Shown here: in pieces, positions 6,240 to 12,754 of the stretch
How positions within the stretch are numbered: position 1 is the first letter of the stretch
Layout of the letters: each line of letters opens with the position of its first letter
NCBI GenBank assembly: GCA_944323335.1
Contig: CALUSB010000019.1
Coordinates: 1 to 33,027, forward strand
Direction of reading: 5' to 3'
Length of the DNA stretch: 33,027 bases
Origin: Candidatus Gastranaerophilales bacterium
GTDB lineage: Bacteria > Cyanobacteriota > Vampirovibrionia > Gastranaerophilales > Gastranaerophilaceae
The notes under the pieces: model-generated
What the model saw: the letters and a program-made list of their open reading frames with translations, nothing else
The model's database searches: none
Told to the model about the DNA's origin: nothing
Position numbers and translations under genes: made by a program

Positions 6240-8129
6240 ATGAACTACGCTGAAATGTCTGTTGCAATACCTTATCACGGGAGAGCTGATTTTTTTAAAG
6301 TGACTCTGGAAACTCTTTTAAATCAAACTTGTAAAAATTTTGAAATAGTCATAAGTGACGATTCAAACAATGAAAACGATTTAGCGGCTCTTGATGCTCT
6401 TGTTAAAGAGTATGCCTCATATGGTCTTAAAATCAGAGTTGTAAGGACAAAGCCAAATTTAGGTGCGATTTTAAATACAAAACAGGCAGTCGATGCTTGC
6501 AAAAACGACATAGTAAGAATTTTGCACACGGATGACTGTCTTGCACCAAAAACAATAGAGCTTGAGCTTGAAATTTTTAATAAATTTCCTGATACTTTCT
6601 TTGCTTTTCATAATTTAACCGTTTTTAGAGAAAAATTTATTCCTAATGAAAACAACAGATGGTCTGATAAAACTTGGGTTGATAATTGGCTCAAGGATAA
6701 AAACTATATAAATTCAATAATTCCCTCATGCCTTGTTATTAACAAAAAAGTTCTTGCCGAAGTTGGCTTTTTTAATACGGAATTTGAGTTTATGTACGAT
6801 TGGGAGTATCAGATAAGGCTTTTTGAATACGCTTATCTTAATAACAAAAGAGTTGTAGAAATCGAGGCGGGGTATGTGGGCTGGAGAATTTCAAAAATGT
6901 CTGAGTCATATACTAAAAGTATGCTCTGCTACAGGGATTCTCGAAACATAATTAAGCTTATGAAAAAAAGCTATGCTAAAATCGGCAAAAGATTAAATAT
7001 AAGCAAAAAAGGTATAAAAAGATTTAAGAGAATATTTGATAACAGAATTGAACAGGAGGCAAGCTGCAGTGGTGCAAATTCAAGGCTGCCTTTAAGGTTG
7101 TATCCGAGAAAAATATTTCACTTTCTAAGCGGCAGTATTAAATCTCTTTGTGATTTTATTAAAAAAACACAAGCCAAAAATGCCGCTAAGTCCGCTCTAA
7201 AGGCTCAAGCACCCCTGGTTTTTGATGATAATTATCTGTCTTATTCAAAATTTCCAATGTATGCAAAAGATGTAAAAATTGCCCCTAATTTTGATGATGT
7301 TGAAAAGACAGCTATTGTCATCTGCGGGCCGATTGTTAAAGAAAATAATTTCACATATGAAACCGCTCTTTTGTATAAAAAATTTTATAAAAATAAAAAT
7401 GTAGGCATTATTTTATCTACATATGCCGACACCGATGAAGCTTTGCTTAATGACTTTAGAGCTCTTGGCGTGGAAGTTGTTTTGTCGGATAAAATAAGGG
7501 CAAACGGGGTTGATGATATAAACCATAAAATAACTCTTGCAAAGTTTGGAATTGAAAAAGCGGATAACCTTAAATGCAAGTATGTCCTAAAAACTGCTGC
7601 CGACGAGAGATTTTACAATCCCGATACTGTTGCGTTTTTAATTAATTTACTGAAACAATACCCGAAAAATGCTAAATACGAGCTTAAAAACAGGATTATT
7701 GCCTGCTCAAAAGACAGTTTTGTCTATCGCGTCTATGGCATTTGTTCTAAGTTTTTGTTTGGCGAGCTTGCTGATATTAAAAAATACTGGAGCGTTGAAT
7801 TTGACAATTCAGACCCCGGTGAACTAAAAGCTATTTCAAAAAAAGAGCGTTTTATAAGACACTCGGGCGACAGTTATGTTTTAAGGAATTTTTTAAAAAA
7901 TATTAAACATAATCTAAAAGATGATATCGACGATTCGCTTGAGGTATATGCAAATTATTTTGTTATAATTGATAAAGAACAAATCAATCTTTATCGGTTA
8001 AAAAACTCAAATAAAACTTCTCAATATGATTTTTATTTTCCAAATTTGATGAAAGAATGTTTATTTTTGGATTGGTTTAATTTATACTCTAATAAGAATA
8101 AAGTGAAGTACTCCCTGTCGGATTTATAA
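6240..8129 (+). CDS. Bifunctional glycosyltransferase: GT2 domain fused to a WavE-like domain
   Basis: In this 629-aa cytoplasmic protein, residues about 5-230 form a family 2 glycosyltransferase: MSVAIPYHGR start, VISDDSNN, a TDD metal-binding motif in LHTDDCLAP, and a YDWEYQ acceptor-site region. A basic linker (230-340) leads to a C-terminal WavE-like domain (about 345-600) with TAIVICGPI, IILSTYAD, YVLKTAADERFYNP and the KYWS segment. WavE takes part in LPS core synthesis in Vibrio cholerae. The next gene encodes a free-standing WavE protein, so two WavE-type transfers probably act in series. The ribosome site GAGGAA precedes the ATG. No transmembrane segments are evident. Confidence 0.85.
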   Translation: MNYAEMSVAIPYHGRADFFKVTLETLLNQTCKNFEIVISDDSNNENDLAALDALVKEYASYGLKIRVVRTKPNLGAILNTKQAVDACKNDIVRILHTDDCLAPKTIELELEIFNKFPDTFFAFHNLTVFREKFIPNENNRWSDKTWVDNWLKDKNYINSIIPSCLVINKKVLAEVGFFNTEFEFMYDWEYQIRLFEYAYLNNKRVVEIEAGYVGWRISKMSESYTKSMLCYRDSRNIIKLMKKSYAKIGKRLNISKKGIKRFKRIFDNRIEQEASCSGANSRLPLRLYPRKIFHFLSGSIKSLCDFIKKTQAKNAAKSALKAQAPLVFDDNYLSYSKFPMYAKDVKIAPNFDDVEKTAIVICGPIVKENNFTYETALLYKKFYKNKNVGIILSTYADTDEALLNDFRALGVEVVLSDKIRANGVDDINHKITLAKFGIEKADNLKCKYVLKTAADERFYNPDTVAFLINLLKQYPKNAKYELKNRIIACSKDSFVYRVYGICSKFLFGELADIKKYWSVEFDNSDPGELKAISKKERFIRHSGDSYVLRNFLKNIKHNLKDDIDDSLEVYANYFVIIDKEQINLYRLKNSNKTSQYDFYFPNLMKECLFLDWFNLYSNKNKVKYSLSDL

Positions 8130-8147
8130 TAGCTATAAAGAGGAAAA

Positions 8148-9236
8148 ATGATAGATAGCAAAGATATAAGCGTTGTAGTGCAAGGTGCTATAAACAAAAA
8201 AGAAACCCCAAAGTGCCTAAAAAGCATAAGAAAATTTCTTCCCGATGCTCAGATAATACTGTCTACTTGGGAAGGCAGCAATGTGGATGGACTTGACTAT
8301 GATGTTTTAATCTTAAATAAAGACCCGGGTGCTGTTTTTATTGGTGAAATGGCAGGAAGTAAATTATACAATAATGTTAATCGTCAGCTTTTATCTACAA
8401 AAGAAGGGCTAAAAAAGGCTGAGCGCAAGTATGCAATGAAATTAAGAAGCGACTTAATTTTAACTGGCGATAAATTTTTAGACTACTTTGATAAATTTCA
8501 AAAAAGAGGCGCTAACTACAACTTGTTTGAAAGAAAGCTTCTCGCTTCTGCGGTATTTACCCGCTACAGTATTGAATACATAAAAGAAAACAGAAGAGAT
8601 TTAATACCCTTTCATATTTCAGACTGGTGGTTCTTTGGTTTAAAAAGCGACTTAGATAAGTATTTTATGGATACTCCGCTTGTTGAAGAACCAAATTTTA
8701 CAAACTATTTTGCACTTGAAGAAAATAAAAATAAATATACACCGTATTATTTTGCAAGGTTTAAGTTTGCACCCGAGCAATATTTCGGGTATGAATGTTT
8801 TTCAAGGAATTTTGCTGACATACACATGGAAGATGCTTCATCCGTCAATGATGAAATAATGAATAAATACAGACAGTGCCTTGTAAATAATTTTATTATC
8901 CTTGAATATAAACAATCGGGAATATATCTGAACAAATACACATACAGCAGGAGAGAAAAGTTCATTGGTGAACAGTATTTTGGACTGTATAATACGTTTA
9001 GATACGAAAGCGAGTACAAAGAGTTTTGTGATAGTGATTACAAAGTTTGTACAAACGATATTTGTTTCAAGAGTCCCGAGTATGGCATAGATTTTTCAAG
9101 AATATGCAAACACTTATATATGCTCTCTGTCCCGACGCTTCCTTTGCGTGTGAGACTGGAGCAGTTGTTTATAAGCATACCTGTAACTACGTTTTTGTTC
9201 TTTGTAAAACATTTTAAGGAAATAATTAAAAAATAG
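8148..9236 (+). CDS. WavE-family LPS/capsule biosynthesis glycosyltransferase
   Basis: The 362-aa protein has the family hallmarks in order: ISVVVQGAI at the N-terminus, then LKSIRKFLPDAQIILSTWEG, VLILNKDPGA, RQLLSTKEGLKKA and YAMKLRSDLIL. The last two are the proposed nucleotide-sugar and metal-binding stretches. The C-terminal 40 residues are hydrophobic and basic (about 335-362) and could associate with the membrane. The start has GAGGAAAA. It is the seventh gene of the operon and is paired with the GT2-WavE fusion. The sugar donor is unknown. Confidence 0.86.
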   Translation: MIDSKDISVVVQGAINKKETPKCLKSIRKFLPDAQIILSTWEGSNVDGLDYDVLILNKDPGAVFIGEMAGSKLYNNVNRQLLSTKEGLKKAERKYAMKLRSDLILTGDKFLDYFDKFQKRGANYNLFERKLLASAVFTRYSIEYIKENRRDLIPFHISDWWFFGLKSDLDKYFMDTPLVEEPNFTNYFALEENKNKYTPYYFARFKFAPEQYFGYECFSRNFADIHMEDASSVNDEIMNKYRQCLVNNFIILEYKQSGIYLNKYTYSRREKFIGEQYFGLYNTFRYESEYKEFCDSDYKVCTNDICFKSPEYGIDFSRICKHLYMLSVPTLPLRVRLEQLFISIPVTTFLFFVKHFKEIIKK

Positions 9237-9249
9237 CGCGGGTGTTAGT

Positions 9250-9831
9250 ATGAATGAAAAAGAAAAAATGTTAAACGGTTACTTATACCTTGCAACCGGT
9301 GAGTCTTTGTATAAAGAAAGACTAAGAGCAAAGGACTTGTGTTTTGAATTTAATAACACAAAGCCTTCTGACGCTGAAAAAAGAAATTCAATCATAAAAG
9401 AACTCTTTGGCAAGGCGGGTGAGAAATTTAACATAGAGTCTGATTTTTGGTGTGACTACGGTTATAATATCGAAGTCGGTGAAAATTTTTATGTTAATCA
9501 TAACTGTGTAATGCTTGATTGTAATAAAATCAAGTTTGGCGATAATGTCTTAATTGCACCAAACTGTGGTTTTTATACTGCAGGACACCCCTTAGATGTT
9601 GAATCAAGAGTTAAATGGATAGAGTACGCATACCCTATAACTGTCGGCAACAATGTTTGGTTCGGTGCCAATGTTTCTGTTATGCCCAATGTAACTATTG
9701 GCGATAATACGGTAATCGGTGCGGGCAGTGTTGTTACAAAAGATATTCCCTCAAATGTTTTAGCATACGGAAATCCTTGCAGGGTGATAAGAGAAATCAC
9801 CGAAGAGGATAAGCTAAAATATATTAAATAG
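9250..9831 (+). CDS. Maltose O-acetyltransferase-like protein
   Basis: The 193-aa hexapeptide acetyltransferase has the complete Maa architecture. An N-terminal Mac domain (KEKMLNGYLYLATGESL, about 4-60) is followed by the beta-helix and the tail GAGSVVTKDIPSNVLAYGNP. The catalytic His is in TAGHPLD (about residue 117). It is the last gene of the polysaccharide operon, so it probably O-acetylates a sugar of the surface glycan, although free-sugar acetylation as in E. coli Maa is possible. No terminator is visible before the promoter of the next gene. Confidence 0.86.
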   Translation: MNEKEKMLNGYLYLATGESLYKERLRAKDLCFEFNNTKPSDAEKRNSIIKELFGKAGEKFNIESDFWCDYGYNIEVGENFYVNHNCVMLDCNKIKFGDNVLIAPNCGFYTAGHPLDVESRVKWIEYAYPITVGNNVWFGANVSVMPNVTIGDNTVIGAGSVVTKDIPSNVLAYGNPCRVIREITEEDKLKYIK

Positions 9832-9840
9832 CCCTTTGTA

Positions 9841-9892
9841 TTGACAAAAATTAGTTAATGTGTTAATATTATACTATACCCCCGTGGGGTAT
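9841..9892 (+). promoter_or_regulatory. Promoter with a CsoR-type operator upstream of the CDF exporter
   Basis: TTGACA (9841-9846) and a -10-like TAATAT (9864-9869) are spaced 17 nt apart. The palindrome ATACCCC-CGT-GGGGTAT (9876-9892) lies over the expected transcription start. C-run/G-run inverted repeats of this type are the known recognition sites of CsoR/RcnR-family repressors, and such a repressor is encoded just beyond the exporter. Confidence 0.8.
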
Positions 9893-9913
9893 TAATAAAA
9901 GGATTGAAACATT

Positions 9914-10555
9914 ATGCATACAAAGGCCAAAGAAAAAACTTTAGCAGTTATAATACTTACTCTTATTACAATGGCGGCAGAGATATTTTTTGGGCTTATA
10001 ACTCACTCTATGGCTCTGACTGCAGACGGCTGGCATATGGGAACACATGCTTTTGCTTTATCTATCACTTTTTTTGCCTATGTTCTTGTGCAAAAATTTT
10101 CAAACAATGAAAAATTTACAATTTCAACGGACAAAATCCAAACACTTGCGGGATTTGTAAGTTCTATTTTGCTTGGCATAACGGGTATTTGGATTTTGTT
10201 TGAATCGTTTATGAGGTTTTTAAACCCTCTTGTTATAGATTTTAACGACGCTATAGTTGTGGCTGTTATCGGCCTTGTTGTTAATCTTGCTTGCATTTTA
10301 ATTATGGGTGTACATTCCCATAGCCATTCTCATCACGGGCACAAAGATTACAATTTTATAGCTGCATATATGCATATACTCGCTGATGCACTGACTTCGT
10401 TTTTTGCAATTTTTGCTCTTCTTGCAGGTAAATATTTTAACCTTGCTTTTCTTGACCCTATTGTAGGGGTCTTAGGCGGTATTATGATTTGCATATGGGC
10501 TTACAATCTTATAAAGTCTACAAGTCTTATATTGCTTGACTATAAGGAAAAATAA
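9914..10555 (+). CDS. Cation diffusion facilitator, DmeF-like (divalent metal exporter)
   Basis: The 213-aa inner-membrane protein has about six hydrophobic segments. TM2 carries TADGWHMGTHA (D38, H41, H45), the form seen in DmeF-type Co/Ni exporters. TM5 carries H154-xxx-D158. The loop between TM4 and TM5 is His-rich (HSHSHSHHGH, 134-143). The C-terminal cytoplasmic domain of longer CDF proteins is absent. It exports metal ions in exchange for protons. The CsoR-type operator in its promoter implies metal-induced expression. Metal identity is uncertain, because the DmeF-like motif and the copper-type ligands of the neighbouring repressor point in different directions. Confidence 0.86.
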   Translation: MHTKAKEKTLAVIILTLITMAAEIFFGLITHSMALTADGWHMGTHAFALSITFFAYVLVQKFSNNEKFTISTDKIQTLAGFVSSILLGITGIWILFESFMRFLNPLVIDFNDAIVVAVIGLVVNLACILIMGVHSHSHSHHGHKDYNFIAAYMHILADALTSFFAIFALLAGKYFNLAFLDPIVGVLGGIMICIWAYNLIKSTSLILLDYKEK

Positions 10556-10822
10556 TTATTTTAAAATTTTATCCAAAAGTTTTGCCATCTCGTCGATTTT
10601 TTCTTGTTTTTCTTTTTCGTTTGAGCTTTCAAAACTTTCTTTCAGACAGTGATTGAGGTGTGATTTTAGTATTTCCACATTTACCTTTTTAAGAATAGAC
10701 TGAGTTGCAAGCAGCTGCGCGCTGATTTCTGTGCATTCTCTTTCTTGTTCCATCATCTTTAATATGCCTTCAAGCTGCCCTTGGGCTGTTTTTATAAGTC
10801 TGTTTATATTCTTTGTTTGCAT
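10556..10822 (-). CDS. CsoR/RcnR-family metal-sensing repressor
   Basis: The 88-aa helical repressor has the family core INRLIKTAQGQLEGILKMME and the metal-binding helix KSHLNHC. The ligand positions read C30, H55 and C59, with the same 25- and 29-residue spacings as C36-H61-C65 of Cu(I)-sensing CsoR. RcnR would have His at the last site and an N-terminal His, which is lacking here. It is transcribed towards the exporter, with stop codons directly adjacent. A TGATATTAT extended -10 lies only 6 nt before the ATG, so the transcript may be leaderless. The CCCC/GGGG palindrome before the exporter is its probable target. Confidence 0.88.
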   Translation of the reverse strand: MQTKNINRLIKTAQGQLEGILKMMEQERECTEISAQLLATQSILKKVNVEILKSHLNHCLKESFESSNEKEKQEKIDEMAKLLDKILK

Positions 10823-10828
10823 ACAAAA

Positions 10829-10837
10829 ATAATATCA
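10829..10837 (-). promoter_or_regulatory. Extended -10 promoter of the CsoR-family gene, possibly leaderless
   Basis: On the minus strand TGATATTAT ends 6 nt before the start codon. No ribosome site lies at normal distance (the nearest, AGGAG, is about 17 nt away), and the -35 is weak. Confidence 0.4.
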
Positions 10838-10883
10838 CAGCTCCTGTTTTAATCATATTTCGTTAATATTTTTAATAAAGAGG

Positions 10884-10918
10884 CAATTTTTAATAAGATA
10901 TATACTTTATATATATAA
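10884..10918 (+). promoter_or_regulatory. Promoter-like module shared with the CHAP gene
   Basis: CAATTTTT (10884-10891), 7 nt of unrelated sequence, then TATATACTTTATATATATAA (10899-10918). The same two blocks at the same spacing lie before the EF-hand/CHAP gene at 30076-30110. This suggests a common promoter, possibly read by an alternative sigma factor. Confidence 0.6.
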
Positions 10919-10933
10919 ATAAACGAGGTTATT

Positions 10934-11656
10934 ATGACGCTAAACCCACTTGAATATACATCAATTGCAAACGGCACAATTCATCTTGGTTCTACTAAAT
11001 CATCAGGTAGTGAAAAAACTGAGGATGAAAACAAAGAAACAAAAAAAGAAACAAAAAATACAAACGAAGATTCATATACTGATGTTGATTTTTCAGACTC
11101 TATTGATAGTGCCATTGATTCTCTAAAACAAACCCAAGAATCAATTATGTCTGCCATAAAGTCATTTTTAAGCACTTCGGTGTCCTCTGTATCTTCGCTA
11201 TCCTCAACTACAGCATCCGGCAGTTCTTCAATTGCTCCTGTTAGCGGAGATTTTGCAAATAAATTAAACCAAAAATTTAAAGGTGCACTTGCAGGCAAGG
11301 GTGATATTATAGTTGGTGCTGCGCAAAAATACGGTTTAGACCCTGCACTTTTGGCGGCTATAATGGCACTTGAGACAGGCTGGGGCACATCAAGCGCGGT
11401 TAATAATAAAAACAACCCCGGCGGACTTATGGACCCTGCTTCTAATTGGATGAAACTTAAAAGCTATTCAAGCATTGAAGAGGGAATAGACGCTATGGCA
11501 AAAAACCTTAAAACAGGATACATAGATAAAGGTCTTACTACAATTTCTCAAATAGGAAACAAATATTGTCCGGTTGGTGCTGCAAATGACCCCAACGGTA
11601 CAAACTCGGGCTGGATACCCTCTGTTACATCTATTTATAACCAACTAAAAGCCTAG
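10934..11656 (+). CDS. Glucosaminidase-domain peptidoglycan hydrolase without a signal peptide
   Basis: In this 240-aa protein the first 105 residues are low-complexity and Ser/Thr/Glu/Lys-rich with no signal peptide. Residues about 108-238 form a FlgJ/AcmA-type endo-beta-N-acetylglucosaminidase domain: AQKYGLDPALLAAIMALETGWGTS with catalytic E147, then NNKNNPGGLM. It should cleave the glycan strands of peptidoglycan. The missing Sec signal implies export by another route, cytoplasmic storage until lysis, or a phage- or secretion-system-like role. GAGG precedes the start. Its promoter region matches that of the CHAP gene 19 kb away. Its stop codon abuts the convergent hypothetical gene. Confidence 0.82.
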   Translation: MTLNPLEYTSIANGTIHLGSTKSSGSEKTEDENKETKKETKNTNEDSYTDVDFSDSIDSAIDSLKQTQESIMSAIKSFLSTSVSSVSSLSSTTASGSSSIAPVSGDFANKLNQKFKGALAGKGDIIVGAAQKYGLDPALLAAIMALETGWGTSSAVNNKNNPGGLMDPASNWMKLKSYSSIEEGIDAMAKNLKTGYIDKGLTTISQIGNKYCPVGAANDPNGTNSGWIPSVTSIYNQLKA

Positions 11657-12139
11657 TTATTTTCCAAGCGATAATCTTGCCATTTCATCCGAGGAAAATC
11701 CGGCATGGACTTTGTTTATCTTCTGTTTTATGTTTTTTGGGGGATTTTCGAGTTGTTTTTTTAATGCCCAATAAAGAGCTTTCGAGAGCCCTTGTGATAG
11801 TTCTTTTGTCCTTTTGGCGCAAAGTTTTCCGCTAATGGGGTTAAAAAGCAGAATTGTTATGTAATACCCGTCTTTGTAAGAGTTTAATTTTATGTTTTTA
11901 TCCGGGACAAATGGCATATCAAGCCACTTAAATCCCTCAAATTTCATAAGTAAAAATACAATTTCTTCTCTTAAGAAAAGCTGAAAAAATACTTCTTCTT
12001 TCTCAACGGTTTTAGTAATATCTTCGTCAATATTTTTGCGCAAAACAACAACTTCGATGTGCTCGCCATCAAAGCTTAAAAACTGCCCTTCTCTTTGGTT
12101 TATTTTATCCTTATAAATATTGCCCTTAATGTATTTCAC
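11657..12139 (-). CDS. Hypothetical protein
   Basis: The 160-aa soluble protein belongs to no family I recognise. The N-terminal half is rich in beta-strand-like segments (GQFLSFDGEHIEVVVL and similar). The C-terminal half is helical and basic (KALYWALKKQLENPPKNIKQK). It starts at GTG, with no clear ribosome site. It lies 23 nt downstream of another small minus-strand gene and may share its transcript. Base composition is like its neighbours. Confidence 0.6.
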   Translation of the reverse strand: MKYIKGNIYKDKINQREGQFLSFDGEHIEVVVLRKNIDEDITKTVEKEEVFFQLFLREEIVFLLMKFEGFKWLDMPFVPDKNIKLNSYKDGYYITILLFNPISGKLCAKRTKELSQGLSKALYWALKKQLENPPKNIKQKINKVHAGFSSDEMARLSLGK

Positions 12140-12162
12140 GGCAACATTTTAACATAAGCTAT

Positions 12163-12441
12163 CTAGACATGCATTGTTTTCATAACAATTGCTGCAGGGT
12201 CTTTGTGAGACGGTACATTTGTATTTTTGCTTATTTTTGACACCGCGTTTTCAGGGTTTGATATCTTTTTTAAAATCGCTTTAAAGATATCAATAACAGT
12301 GCCCACAATTCCTCTTGTAGCTTTTGAGGGCTTATTCTCACTTACGTAATTTGCCGCAACAGGCAGAGTCTTTGCGGCTTTTGTTTTAACCGTATTGTAA
12401 GTTTGAGAAACTTTTGGTGTAATTGTTAATGCTTTAGTCAT
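12163..12441 (-). CDS. Small hypothetical protein, possibly lineage-specific
   Basis: The 92-aa protein has no signal peptide. It is rich in Lys, Thr, Ala and Val, with an amphipathic, hydrophobic middle (RGIVGTVIDIFKAILKKIS, about 43-61) that could contact membrane. The Thr/Lys-rich disordered N-terminus resembles that of other small proteins in gut Melainabacteria, but I cannot assign a function. The ATG follows AGGAT at 7 nt. A minus-strand TATAAT lies at 12498-12503, with a 7-5-7 palindrome at its -35 region, so expression is probably regulated. Confidence 0.55.
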   Translation of the reverse strand: MTKALTITPKVSQTYNTVKTKAAKTLPVAANYVSENKPSKATRGIVGTVIDIFKAILKKISNPENAVSKISKNTNVPSHKDPAAIVMKTMHV

Positions 12442-12497
12442 TTTCTATCCTGTTGTTAACTCAATTTTATTAAACCATCTAAAACATATAAATTGTT

Positions 12498-12532
12498 ATT
12501 ATATTAAGAAACTTTTACACAAATCGTGTAAA
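12498..12532 (-). promoter_or_regulatory. Minus-strand promoter with a palindromic operator candidate
   Basis: The minus-strand -10 TATAAT (12498-12503) is preceded by the palindrome TTTACAC-AAATC-GTGTAAA (12514-12532), which covers the -35 region. The site also lies about 16 bp before the arg operon -35, so it might act on both divergent units. Confidence 0.45.
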
Positions 12533-12547
12533 TTATACAATTAATTA

Positions 12548-12576
12548 TTGACATTTGTTGAAAAAAATGATGTAAT
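12548..12576 (+). promoter_or_regulatory. Promoter of the arginine operon
   Basis: TTGACA (12548-12553), a 17-nt spacer and TGTAAT (12571-12576), a five-of-six match to the -10 consensus. Transcription should start near 12583, just before the leader peptide. I see no ArgR-type box around it. Confidence 0.8.
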
Positions 12577-12599
12577 AAATCAAAAGAAAAGGAAAACAA

Positions 12600-12662
12600 A
12601 TGATTTTAAACAAACAAGAAAGAACTTTGCGCCGCCGCTTAATAAGATTGGAGTCTTATTAA
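12600..12662 (+). CDS. Arginine-rich leader peptide of the arg operon attenuator
   Basis: This 20-codon frame reads MILNKQERTLRRRLIRLESY and stop. It contains five arginines, including three consecutive CGC codons (12630-12638). CGC appears uncommon in the surrounding genes, which mostly use AGA. AAGGA precedes the ATG at a suitable distance. The stop codon lies inside the 3' arm of a perfect 10-bp hairpin, and a terminator follows 35 nt later. The layout is that of classic amino-acid-operon leader peptides: a ribosome short of charged tRNA-Arg stalls at the CGC run and changes the folding of the leader RNA. Confidence 0.85.
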   Translation: MILNKQERTLRRRLIRLESY

Positions 12663-12736
12663 GTTTATTTGTTTGTTAAAAATTAGATAAATTTACTAAG
12701 CCTCCCTAAAGGAATGTCCCTGCGGGAGGCTTTTTT
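12638..12736 (+). promoter_or_regulatory. Arginine-operon transcription attenuator
   Basis: Three competing structures can be drawn. The first is a perfect hairpin, CTTAATAAGA (12638-12647) with TCTTATTAAG (12654-12663). The second is an antiterminator, GGAG-T-CTTA (12650-12658) with TAAG-C-CTCC (12697-12705), 8 of 9 paired. The third is the terminator, AAGCCTCCC (12698-12706) with GGGAGGCTT (12724-12732), followed by six T from 12731. A ribosome stalled on the CGC run would mask the 5' arm of the hairpin and favour the antiterminator. A ribosome reaching the leader stop would mask 12650-12658 and favour termination. Confidence 0.82.
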
Positions 12737-12754
12737 GTAGCAGAAAGGTAAAAA

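Noticed and set aside
10981-11415. 144-codon minus-strand frame inside the glucosaminidase gene
   Set aside because: It lies wholly within a gene with a clear catalytic domain, and its translation shows no family pattern.
12609-12677. AACAAACAA/TTGTTTGTT long-range pairing as the main antiterminator
   Set aside because: It does not involve the terminator arms, and the 5' arm lies under the translating ribosome. The 12650-12658 pairing explains control better.
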